Assembly: GCA_030386875.1 (NCBI GenBank)
Contig: CM059571.1
Location: 21,756,355 to 21,820,354 of the forward strand
DNA length: 64,000 nt
Direction: 5' to 3'
From: Morinoia aosen
Lineage: Eukaryota; Arthropoda; Malacostraca; Amphipoda; Talitridae
Shown: positions 1 through 10,799 of the stretch, piece after piece
Layout of the letters: each line of letters starts with the position of its first letter
How positions within the stretch are numbered: position 1 is the stretch's first letter
Translations under genes and position numbers: made by a program
Notes under the pieces: model-generated
What the model was told of the DNA's origin: nothing
Databases searched by the model: none
Seen by the model: the letters and a program-made list of their open reading frames with translations, nothing else

Positions 1-3000
1 AGGCTCAAATAAGCTTAAACTCTTTTGTAACCTAGCAACCAGTCTAGCTGGTTAGCTAAATGCCATTGTTTGGGCTAATATTGTTCAGCTACTGCAGGCT
101 CGTAAAATAGAGTAATCTTAAATCTTTTCCTAAAGTTTTGTGAGCCGCGTCAGCATGACCATTTAGTTTCCCTGCAAGGTATAAAAATTGAATCTTAAAA
201 TTATATTTTCTCTTGAAGGTACGAGTACTGGCTCAGACTTCTTGAAGCGAGCTGGAGGAGTGCGGAGGGTAACCGCGCTGGCCCGTTGCTAAAAATTCCG
301 GGCTCCCACCGCTACGTACGTCATCGGGGCGAACCGTGCTGGCCAAGCCATACATTTAATGTTCGATTCATTTTTAGCTGTTCGTACCTATGCTCAGTAA
401 AATCATGGCTGCCGCATATAGTTTCAGTCCTTTGGTGACCCTTCTCCAGATTTCATTTTCAAGAAACACAAATGATCGCACAAATGACACCTCCACTGCT
501 TCAATGTTCACAGGTGATCTAATGGGTTGTGCGTCTCTACTTCTTTTATCTGCTCAGAGCCAATTTCCCTGAACGTTGATACCCACAAAAGAATCTATTC
601 CCGATCCGGTACAGGTCTCAAAGGCGAAATTTTGAAGAGATTTTGGAAAACGTGGTGGGTTGAAACCCCCGAACTTCCATTGAAAAACTAGGCCTCTACA
701 GCAAAGACACGTTGTTTGTTATTCCAACGCATAATGGCGAATGAACCACAAAGCCACACAACTTTATGATTCCCTCAGTCGAATGAGACCGCGCCCACCT
801 CCCTGGGGATCCTGTAAGCTTCAGAGCACTCCCGTCAAAAAAGGAGTTAACTTGCCATTTATAATCTGATATCCATTAGTCTTAGGAGGTTTATCAAATT
901 GCTCACGAAAAATTTCAGAACACTTTAGTTGCACTTTATAGCCTTTGGTTGGTTGTTGATGCATAATGAGTTCATTTTGCTTCTCTTTTATTCATATCTG
1001 TTTCACTGGCGATGTATTTTGCTTGATGATAAATTTATTTTACTGACAGAATCATAATTTCCAACATAAAACAGCGCATGTTATTTTCAACAATCAAAAC
1101 AAACGAATTTGCTCAGAGCTTGAGAAAAATAATACATACTGTAGAAGTAACGCATTTCTAAGAATTTCATGATGCTACTCTTAAGGTATGAGTTTCCGAT
1201 GACATTTTCTTAGCTTCTTTTCTGCATTAAAATGGTGATGCCAGAAGATACTTGTAGCAAATAAACTCATCAACTTGGAGTGTACTGTACAGTTGATGGT
1301 GTTAGCGAAGAATTTCAACACTACATTTAAAATTTTAATGTTAGATAACTGAGTTTGTGTTCGGTATTTCCTATTTACCAGAAAGTTAATGGTGTTTGAC
1401 TGTTACTTCATGAGAGGGTAACGATTTCAGTGAAGGATCACTATTTCATAATTGGGATTACGTCTCACTGAGCTAAAGCTCGTAATAGCTGTCAAATGTT
1501 ATTCTAATAATTATATCTTTCGAAAATTTTCTAAAAAATTCATTAAAATGCATGTGATAATTTTAATTAATAGGCACTAATTGTGCTATGTCGCTTACAG
1601 AAAATGTGTGCCAGAATTACAGGCTACTGCTTGAATACTAATCAAGTGATTATCTTCCTTCGAAACCTACTGCATATTAACTATCATAAAATAGCGAAGT
1701 ACACGAGTAATTGTCTAAGCCCAAAGAATGCGAGGCAGGCAGACGCTGGAGCACCAGCACGGAAGGTGTGGGCCATAATAATTTGTTGGAAGGTGCAAAC
1801 TACATAGTAATTCTAAAATCGAAATATAATCGAATTGATATACCAATGAAACAATCTGCTATTTTCTTGGCTATACATCTTGCTTATGTGAATTTGCATA
1901 AATGAAATTAGTATTGTGCGCGTTTGAAAAAGGTCATGTTTGAAAATGTCTTGTTACTCAAGAAAATTTGATTATCCAATATGACAACAGACTTAAGGGA
2001 TTCTGATGACTAACTACCAACTTGAGTCTAAGCAATTAATTGTGTGTTAATCAACTTGAGTCTTCACTCTTGGAATATCTAGCACATGATTTCATTTTCT
2101 AGTATTGAGTTTGGAAAGGAACATAAAACTAAAAATATAGCAAGTCTCTGACGAACACAATCCCAATCAATTACATATCCTCCACGAGGAATGAAAGTAA
2201 ATCAGCTCTGCATGTCCTTCCTTTAGAAGTCATTGTTAAGAAGCAAATTAAATTTATTCACCCTCACATGAACTGAGAAAAATTCGTGCAGTAATTAGAA
2301 GAAGTGAAAGAATTATACGATGTTTCAATACGAGCGCTGTGATCACTCTGAAGTCAAACTCTATAGCTATTTTCCACTTGTGTAAGATACGTTACCGATC
2401 TTTTTTTGCTTCTGTCAACATACAAACAGTCAAAGCAGACGAGTGAGAGAATAAAACGTAATATTTCTAACATGATGGCGTATTTTGCATAATTTTCCCA
2501 ATCTAACACCTCGAGAGAAATCAATTCAATCTATCGCTCATGAAAGCCAAGTTGTAAGAGCAGTCGTCAGTTGTGGTGATTTAGACCACATTTGCGAGCT
2601 CCACGTCTTTGCAGTTGACTTGTGTGCCATGCAGGCAGTCTTTTGTCGTCAGCATAACAAATCGATACTGAGCTCATTTTTTTTAATAAGTTAAAGCAGC
2701 GTGCTGAAACACAGTTTATTTCTCTAGAATACAAGCATTTCTTTGAAACCATTTCTCATTTATTCAAATTGCTTCTAAGAGGTAAGTTGAAGCAATGCTC
2801 GTTTCTTTTAAACAAGTAGGTGTAAGAAATTCAAACACAGACTTTTCCCTATGAGTAAGATTCCCCATGATTAGTCTGAAGTAACAGTTAAAACAAACGA
2901 TATTTCTATGAAATATTCTTAAGTGACACCTCGTAAGTCCAGCTCATTTCTTCCTAACGTAACTTATTGAAATACAGCTCATATTTTCGTAATAAGCCAA

Positions 3001-3636
3001 AGCAAAGCGCTGTAGTTCAACTAACTTAGAAATGTCATCAGTGTAAAAAAAAATAGAAAATTAGAATTCAGGACTCGAGCTTTCATTCGTCTACACAGAT
3101 ATACATTTCTTTTACCAATTATAACTAGTTCTGGATTTAGACAATGAAAAATTACTGGACAGCATTTTCAGTGTCTTTTCGTGAACAAACATGTGTTTAG
3201 GTTAGTCATCAGAGTCAGTACAATTTTATGCCGATATAATTTGACTTTGTTATGCAAACATCACGCTGATTGTTGAAGAGAAAAAGTTATACCGCTTATT
3301 TCATAATCACTAAAAAAGGTTTCTCTAAATATCATCTTCTGAAAATTAACAGCGTGCAATATCATGCTTAGAAGCGCATTCAATTTGACTACTTGAAAAA
3401 AGTGCACGAACAGCGGTATATTACTTATTGCTCTTATATTCCGAGCAACAAAAATCTCCGTGAAGTCGTCTCACAAGACTTCATATCATGATCGACTCGT
3501 GAAACACACCAAAACAAAGCAAGCGAGGTTTGATGCAGAAAAGGCAACGTCAATGGAAAATGTACCTCAGAAATTTGTGAACGAATTTTTTGTACGAGTG
3601 TTCTTGGCGACCAACTACGTTGACTGCATTCTTTGA
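1..3636. other. non-coding stretch, no gene seen
   Basis: AT-rich DNA with only short, low-complexity open frames. A GC-rich patch at about 236-345 contains the motif aaccg(c/t)gctggcc twice, roughly 60 bp apart. I see no splice-bounded coding block, RNA gene or recognisable element. It is probably intergenic or intronic. Confidence 0.6.
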
Positions 3637-3756
3637 GACTAAGTCCCTTCTCTAAAATTAAGTACCATGTTTTGGACTATCTTCTTTCATACAAGGTACT
3701 TCCTCTGAGACTAAGTGCCTTCTTTGAGACTAAGTACTTTCTTTGAGACGAGGCAC
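3637..3756. repeat. short degenerate tandem repeat, about 20-24 bp unit
   Basis: The phrase tttgagactaagtac(c/t)ttc recurs about four to five times with substitutions (gagactaagtccc, gagactaagtgcc, gagactaagtact, gagacgaggcacc). One interrupted unit lies in the middle. It is a small decayed minisatellite. Confidence 0.6.
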
Positions 3757-5590
3757 CTTTCTTGACACTTAACAGTTTTCTAAGACAAAGTAAATTCTTC
3801 AAGGCCAAATGCGTTTACGAGGCAGGGTGCATTAGCAGTAAAGGCTCTTGCTCGCATGTAAGAACGGCTACGCATAAAAAACAGTTAACCAATGATGGTA
3901 GTGAACCAAACTACCCAGTCCCTGATACTCTGATATTATTGGTATTTGAAAACAGGAAGCACTATCTTAATGGTTCACATATCGTACGAGTTGACAAAAA
4001 TTGTTAAGAAATCGCTGAACGCGTAGAAAGCACTCAGCTGCGCCAATATGACAAGACAAAACTAAGAACATAAAACCTATGAGTCCATGGATAAGGAGAT
4101 ATGGATAACAGTTATATCTTTCAATGCCCTGTTTATTTTGAGAAAGTATCTAATATTTTTTTGTTAGTTTTAGGTACGTACCGATTATTTTTTTCGACAA
4201 TAAACATGGTTGATAAAATTTCAAAAATTTTTTCGACAATAAACATCGCAAGACGAAGTGCCTGAAGTGAGTCGTATCGAACGCTGGATAATACAGCAGG
4301 ACCCAAATCTTCCATTCAGTTTTCTCGTTAGGAAAAGACTTAACTCTTTCAATCTTTCTTGAGCTCTCTTCAATTGAAAATGTCATTTTGAGACGCCAAG
4401 AAAAATCATTAATTATGACAAAGATTATACGAGAATTTTTTATAAATTACACAAAATTTTTCTAGTCGCCCGTTGTTGTTGAGATCAATAACGTTGAAGT
4501 GCGTACGTCTCTATTCTAATCATTTTAAAATCACTAAGACGGCAAAAATGCTGAAAATAAATTGTTGAGTAGAATCAATACAAATGTTCTGTTTCTAATT
4601 GCAGCTTCAGTTTTATTATTATTGGACATTGATATATCTTTAGCTGGATATTAATTATAATTTCAGTGTCGGTCTAAGGCCCAAATAAATTGATTCTAAC
4701 AAAAATTTCGCAAAAATTCAAATGACATGAATTAACGTGAAATTACAAAATATTAGACTTCGTCAAGTTACTTTTCTGCGTTGAATAAATCATTTCCACA
4801 ATGAACGTGTATGAAAATGCAAAATAAAATTTCAAGGCTGGTGAAATGAAACTTATCTAAGTGAAACGACTTATTCCGCGGAGTAGAACAAAAAATAAAA
4901 TGGAATCAAATAACAGTGGAAATATTGATCAAGCAACTGAACATTTAGAAACAAAATTAATGAGAAACCAAAGCAAGAAAGCCTACCGAACGACAAAAAA
5001 TAGCGTAAAAATGATCTGGCCTCAAAGTAACACATCAAGTAATACTGGAAAAGACAAAAATTATTTAGTTGAAGTAAATTACAGATTATAAAAACGAATC
5101 AAATAGTTGGAGATCGGAGATAATTTTCAAGTGTTCTAAAATTCGCTATTTTAGAGACTACATACACCTTTTAGTGTAATTCCCAGTGACTAGAACACTG
5201 CTTCGCTTAACTTCTATTCAATAGGTGTTCCTGTGATGAGATGTCTTGATTCGCCCTCGCATAAAATCACTCTGCTGAGAAGTTATTTAGAAGAAAATAT
5301 GTTTATTATAACACTTAGAAGTATAATATCAGGATGAGGCAAGCAATTTGTTGTTCATCATGTATACCAAAATCTAATGTGTTCCTGTGAGTCCACTCGT
5401 AATAACATCTTCGTAACGAACTCTCCAACTCATGGCCACACGCGCACTAGCCGTCTCGTAAGTGGTCTCGGCATCTCCTTCCAATTGGTGTTCCAGGCGC
5501 TTTCTGAACCTGTTTCTTCTATTTTATCTATCTTTAGGCCGAGCATTCTTCTTGTGCTTCCCTCTAGCCAGGGTTTTCCAGGGTTTTTTG
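3757..5590. other. non-coding stretch with a 19-bp direct duplication
   Basis: No supported gene. A 19-bp sequence beginning ttttttcgacaataa occurs at 4189-4207 and again, identical, at 4228-4246. Near 5560-5615 the motif ccagggtttt is repeated three to four times, leading into the foldback region that follows. Confidence 0.55.
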
Positions 5591-5990
5591 AAAATCGTCC
5601 AGGGTTTTCCAACTGAATTAGACTAATTTTGATGCTGTGAGTCCGAAAATGACCTTGGTTTTGCTCAATCAGGTCAGGGTTTTTTGCTACAGAAATTTTT
5701 AAAAAATCGGTTTTTCGTAAAAAAAAATTCTGCGGATCATCAGCTGATAAACCCGTGACGATCTTTTCCGTTTTCCTTGAAAAATATAAGTCAACGCATC
5801 CAAATTAATATTTGGATCCCCTGATATTAGCATATGTTAACGCACCCCTGATATTAGCATATGTATAGCTCGTCAGGAGGTCAATGGCTGTATCTCAAAA
5901 AGTTGCCCTGACAGAGCAAAATCAATGTGATATTCGGACTCAGAACATCATAATTAGTTTAAATCTGCTGAGAAACCCCTGACGATTTTT
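5591..5990. repeat. imperfect foldback (long inverted repeat) element
   Basis: The left arm (about 5591-5698) and right arm (about 5882-5990) are diverged reverse complements over roughly 100 bp. Anchor blocks are aaaatcgtcc/ggacgatttt-like ends, then actaatt-t/a-gatg, then gagtccgaa, then ttttgct, then a tcaggg block. The roughly 180-bp centre holds a direct duplication of ccctgatattagcatatgt (about 5820 and 5847). There is no open reading frame. It fits a decayed non-autonomous DNA transposon or foldback element. Terminal ends and target duplication could not be fixed because of divergence. Confidence 0.6.
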
Positions 5991-7219
5991 TGGCTGACTA
6001 TTATAATAGTTCTCTTTTTGAACTTGCCATAAATCATTTCGTTACAGCCTGCTTGCTAAAGTAAAAGGATCTTAGGCTAGTATTTCGTCTTTTGATGTGT
6101 ATTTCGCCCTATTCGTACGGCGTTTCACAAATTCCCTGGTGTCAATGTTTCTGCTTATACATACCGTTCTGCACGTAGTGAAAAAAAATGTCCACTTCTT
6201 CTCGCAAAAGTGGCTGAAGCTATTGCCGTGCATGTGGGCGTGCAGTGTGTTCACACGCGGGGCCCAGTACGAATAATTTTTTGCGCCATAGTCTTAAGTA
6301 TCTGCTGATCGCAGTGATTTCATCGCCTAGAAAATCTTCCAATACTATAACATCGCCGTTGACCATATAGCGTGTTATTAGAAATTGTTCTTCAAAGATA
6401 TTGATCGAGAATTTGACATTCAATCTTAAATGAAATGCAGCAAATCTATACTTGAAATCGGACTTAATATCAGAACACAAGATGATTTCTGACTGAATAT
6501 ATGATTACAGAGGATGGAAAGGTTCCTTTAAGGCCTAAAGCTGCCATGCACCAGTGTGGTACCAGCCGGCAACGCAAAAGTATTCTTATCAGCCCTCGAG
6601 AGTAAAATAATTCATCATTCATGATGCACACATTCCGTAGCCAGCGAGCTAGCCTTGCAGGTCAAGGTTCTCTGCAAAACTCGAGTTCTGCTCATGGTAA
6701 TATTGATGACATTTTTGTGTCGTGAGAAACTCCCTAACACAAAAGCTGAGGTACGAGAGTCAGGAAACTTTCTTTGTTGGTTATGAATTTGAATGGTCTC
6801 TAATGAATTTTATAGAAAAATTAGTTAGAAAAATTTTTCACAGCATAGCTAGGTTCATGAAAATTCAGAGATGGGAAAGATCACGAAATGTTTTGAAGTA
6901 CGATCTCATGAGTGAAAGAATTAATTAGAGCCCTTTCACAGAGTTGGGCTACGTCGATGTCCGTCAATCATGTCCAATGTTGAAGCAAATGACAGCAGAA
7001 AATGAGGCATAAAACTTACGTATCATGTTTTTTCAACAATGCCCATGCCTTGTTCATCAACTTGAGATTAGGGGATCAATAGAGTACCATCTTCTCAACA
7101 AGGTTAAGACTGAACAGCAGTATTGATCGAGGCTCTGTAAAAACTATCCAATACTCCCTCATAAATTGAAGAAGGCTGCTGCGTATGAGACTTAACCGAT
7201 CGGTGCGTTGAATAATGCA
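5991..7219. other. non-coding stretch, nothing recognised
   Basis: Only short open frames with no motif or splice support. No repeats stand out. Confidence 0.5.
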
Positions 7220-7307
7220 CGCGTAGTGGAGTATTTAGCTGACCTTGAGTGTCGCACACCTATTGAGCGATTGCCTCACGCACGCTGGAGACCAAATACT
7301 CTACGCG
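7220..7307. repeat. inverted repeat / hairpin
   Basis: cgcgtagtggagtattt (7220-7236) pairs with aaatactctacgcg (7294-7307), with a two-base bulge and a loop of about 57 bp. It lies about 110 bp upstream of the TATA-like box at 7415. Confidence 0.5.
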
Positions 7308-7414
7308 AGACTGGGCATCCGGTCCTCGCCCCAGCGTATCACAACGCTGCTAACTACACCCCGCACTTTTCTTACTTTCACCCACGCCATGGCTGAAGAG
7401 CTATGAGCATACGG

Positions 7415-7488
7415 TATAAAAGGGTCGTGATGCTGGTTGTCAATTGCGTGGTGTTATTTTCACGTGTTGGATGAAGTTGATTGCGTTT
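7415..7488 (+). promoter_or_regulatory. candidate core promoter and short first coding exon
   Basis: A consensus TATA box (tataaaag, 7415-7422) is followed about 25 bp later by an initiator-like tcaatt (7440-7445). The first ATG is at 7471. The ATG opens MKLIAF, which resembles the beginning of a signal peptide, and then meets a donor-like gtgagg at 7489. A TATA box, short 5' UTR and tiny first exon with an intron inside the signal peptide is a layout common in insect genes for secreted or cuticular proteins. I could not find a convincing second exon downstream, so this may be chance. Confidence 0.25.
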
Positions 7489-7489
7489 G

Positions 7490-9914
7490 TGAGGAGGTAT
7501 AAATGTGAAACGTATCAAGGAAAATGAATAGTGTCCCGTGCGACTTATGTCACTGCTATATTCGTAGATTGATTGTTTATTGAATTTTTACAGTATTTGT
7601 ACGCCTTGTCACTAACTGTACGACTGAGCTGACATTGTCAATGAATACCGCTTTGATTTTCAAAATTGTTGTTAAGTTAAACCCCGGTGACACAGAAACT
7701 TAGGAGAAGAGACGATTTCGAAAATAAATTATACGTATACTTTATAGCCTGTGCAGTGATATGTTTGCACGAGGATCGTGAGTGTGCCTGAACTGCTGGA
7801 GCCTGTGAGCTGAACTTTACCTCTCAAAAGCTCTGCTATTCTTGGGCGATAGTATCGATTGTCAAAGAATAATTTATTTTAGATCGCAAAGGTCCCGTTA
7901 CGCATTGATATTAATTCTTTTCTTTGAATAAACCTATTTATTTATTTTGAATTGAAATTAAAAAAAATTAACGACTCATTGGCAGTGCGATTTTTATTAA
8001 GCAATGTTGAAAAAAGTATGTCATTATTTATTTGTTAGACACGCAAGGTGAATGCCCGACCAATAGCGATGATGTGATTGTTGAGGAACCGAAAAGATAA
8101 AAATGCAATTCCTCGGCCATAATGCAAAAAAAATCATAATTAACATGGTTAAAAAATCTAATATTTCATGACGCTTGTTGAATATTTCAGAGGTGACGCA
8201 ACTCCTGCGATTGTCGTGTACTAGACTGAAAAAAAAATTCTCCTCAGGTAAATTCATGCCTAATACCAGTCCAGCTATTCAATATTCTGTAGAGTCAGAG
8301 CAGTTCTTAATCTCGCAACACGTCTTCTTTTAACTTGAAAAGGGTCTGTTGTGAGGTTTTCAAACCCCATCAAAAACGTTTAAGGTGAGGGAAAAAGAAA
8401 AAGTCAACGGATATCGAAATAAAGTAGCGTTCTTAACTAATATTTGTTGGCTTCGCCTGAACCATTCTGTGGCGAACACTCAAAACAAGACTCTTTCCGT
8501 GTCACACGGGCTCTTCCTGCAGCTGCATTGAAGAAAATATTACAATTTTAGCGCCATTTCGTACCTATGGATTTTGTTCGGTGGAAAATAACAGTTTGTT
8601 TTGCCGGTCTAATTTTCTTAAGCTGAGGTTAAGGCAGACGATAAAAAAATGCAACGCAATAAAATGAAGAAAAAAGCTACTGATATAACGACATTTAGAA
8701 CTAATTCATAGAAACTGAAGCAGCCACAACGACTCAGTGTTCGCAATCAGCGTCTCCAGAAGCAAAACATTTCTTAGGGAAAACACAGTACGTGCTGGTG
8801 CAATTGAATGAATTAAATGTTAAAAGCGATGTGTGCACCTGAGAAAAGTGATGACTTTGAAATTACTCACCGTCTTCTTTTGCTTCATCACCATCCTGCA
8901 CAGAAACAGAAAGTTTTTTTAATTTTTCTAAAATTGTTACAATCTGTAAGTTGCGAGAAAAAACATTTTTCTTTTCCATTCAAGTTCTCAGTGTTTATAA
9001 AAAACACCAATACAATTCAAATTCGCTTCTAAATTCAGAATCGAATGGAATGCTCCAACTTTTTGTCATTTAGTATGCAAGCCAAAACCCGTGTTTTTGC
9101 ATGTACTTCTATCAATCTCCAATCATGGAGAATGCAAACGTTCTGCTGATCAATCACTGTCAAAGTCTTTGTTGAATGCGAGACAAAGACTTAGCTGTCA
9201 AGAAGAAGCCCTAGAAACGTCAGACGTGTCTTGAGATAGTCGTTCATTTTATTACAATCTGATTCAGTGTTTGTGTGACATTCTTCTTTGTGTTTAAAAT
9301 TATGAACGGAGTAGTCATAAATCGGTAGAATTTTCTATTCGAAGAAAGCCATTATTGCGCGTGAAAGCTTAAATTCAGAAACAAACGAGCCCGACCCTAA
9401 ACAATGAATAATTTAATACGCATTTATCACAGCTCAGTTCTCTTTGTTTTTGCTTAAAATCTACTTTATCAAAAATTGTATCGTAATAAAAGCTGAAAAC
9501 AAACATGAGAGCTCGTCATTTTCAAGACTTTTCAATCGATTACATAAATTTGGGGCGTCTCAGCTCACTATACAAGAAACTGTACAACTCTCAGATTCTA
9601 TGTCGGTCTGGCTTCAGGAAGACCATGACGGCATGAAGCAACGGTCGATGTGGCGGTAATTATTATCTCATGTAGCTTCATAATTCCGACATCATGACCA
9701 AAAACAAGCCGTCATAGGGGTTTAGAAAATACCTATATCAAAAACAAACAATAACATCTAAGGACCTCGTTTCTCTTACAGAAAGAACAAAAAGAATAAC
9801 TTCTTCGTGTATTTTGAAATGCCAAAAAAATAGTGTTCAGAGATGCACATTCCGCCAAGAAACCGTTTTTTTCTGTATGATCAGATACAAAAAAGTAATT
9901 CTTGTGAGGGTTAC
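7490..9914. other. non-coding stretch, no gene supported
   Basis: AT-rich with poly-A and poly-T runs. An acceptor-like tttttacag at about 7586-7594 gives only a very short open frame after it. I see no other coding signal. Confidence 0.5.
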
Positions 9915-10067
9915 CTGCGGCACGGTGACCTCCTGCAGAATGCGCGTGGTCCTGCTCTCCTCAGCCTGCTCCTCGAGCACCACCTCGAGCACGGACTCCC
10001 GCAAGGTCCTGGCGACGAGCGTCCCTAGCAGCACCTCCTCCAGCGCCGCCTCGCCCGCCGCCTCCAG
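9915..10067 (-). CDS. internal exon, possible radial spoke protein 3 (RSPH3)-like helix
   Basis: This 153-nt block is sharply GC-rich against its AT-rich surroundings. On the minus strand it has a strong acceptor (tgtgctcttcaccccag) and a donor (cag|gtaacc). It holds 51 uninterrupted codons, phase 0 at both ends. The peptide is an amphipathic, Glu-rich helix containing LVARTLRESVLEVVLEEQ and ending TRILQEVTVPQ. From memory of the family, the pattern (L/M)V(A/G)RT-x3-(D/E)-x-(V/L)(I/L)-x2-(V)V resembles the C-terminal part of the RSP3 domain, where RSPH3 binds in the axonemal radial spoke stalk. That similarity is weak and could be generic coiled-coil resemblance. Partner exons were not found with certainty. 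That this is an exon is far more secure than the family name. Confidence 0.6.
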
Positions 10068-10122
10068 CTGGGGTGAAGAGCACATCTAAGTAATAGACTT
10101 GTTCTCTTGAATGTTTCCCGAG

Positions 10123-10203
10123 TACAGGGTGCAGCAGTCTGTCCTGTATTGCCGAAAGGGCTGTGAAAGCCTAAACATGCAGGTTTGACTGCCGCACCCT
10201 GTA
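10123..10203. mobile_element. TA-flanked micro-MITE (Tc1/mariner-type hairpin)
   Basis: The 17-bp ends tacagggtgc(a/g)gcagtc at 10123-10139 and 10187-10203 are inverted repeats with one mismatch, bounded by TA on both sides. This fits a TA target-site duplication with cagggtg termini, a pattern known for many insect mariner-related MITEs. The interior is under 50 bp and non-coding. It lies 56 bp upstream, in the transcript sense, of the 3' splice site of the exon at 9915-10067, within the presumed intron. Confidence 0.65.
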
Positions 10204-10799
10204 TATGCCATACAAATAAAACCAGTCATTTTATGGATCCAGACATAAATAAAGATGCGACAGTGCTTCTCGTAGGAAGGCACATAAAAGAGCAGCAGGC
10301 ATTTACTTTAGTATATAAGTACAAGAGTTGCAGGTATCTATTCTACTCTAGTTTCGGGTGGATCGATTTTTAACATGTGAGTTAAGCATGCATTGATATT
10401 TTTGTTGTGAAGAACACTTCGCCACTCCTTACAATCTCGCAATGAAATATAAAGGTTTTCAGGTAAGTAAAAGTGACTGAAAATAGACCTTCCGCTCTTG
10501 GTGAAATCACAAAATGACCGTTCGTTTACAATTACATGATTTTTAAATGAAGGTTTTCTTATCATACAGTGTTGAAATTGGACACGAAAAAAGAAAAATC
10601 TCTCAACCAGTTACTCAACACGGCGCCTGAAAATTACATTCTTTTCCAAAATTGTTCTCGCTTCACAAAGCATCGAGTCCGACGTGAATAGAAATAAATG
10701 ATCAATTTTATGATGATTCTCATACAACGGGATCACAGCTGAGTTTTTTGTATGGACTTCAAAAATCTATAAGACAAACACACTTAGGAAAAGCTTCAA
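10204..10799. other. non-coding stretch, nothing recognised
   Basis: Presumed intron or intergenic DNA between the micro-MITE and the Penelope-like element. No feature supported. Confidence 0.5.

Noticed and set aside
2485-2694. Plus-strand frame with Cys residues (CGDLDHICELHVFAVDLC)
   Set aside because: It briefly looked like a secreted Cys-rich peptide, but there is no signal peptide, splice site or composition change, and the opposite strand is also open.
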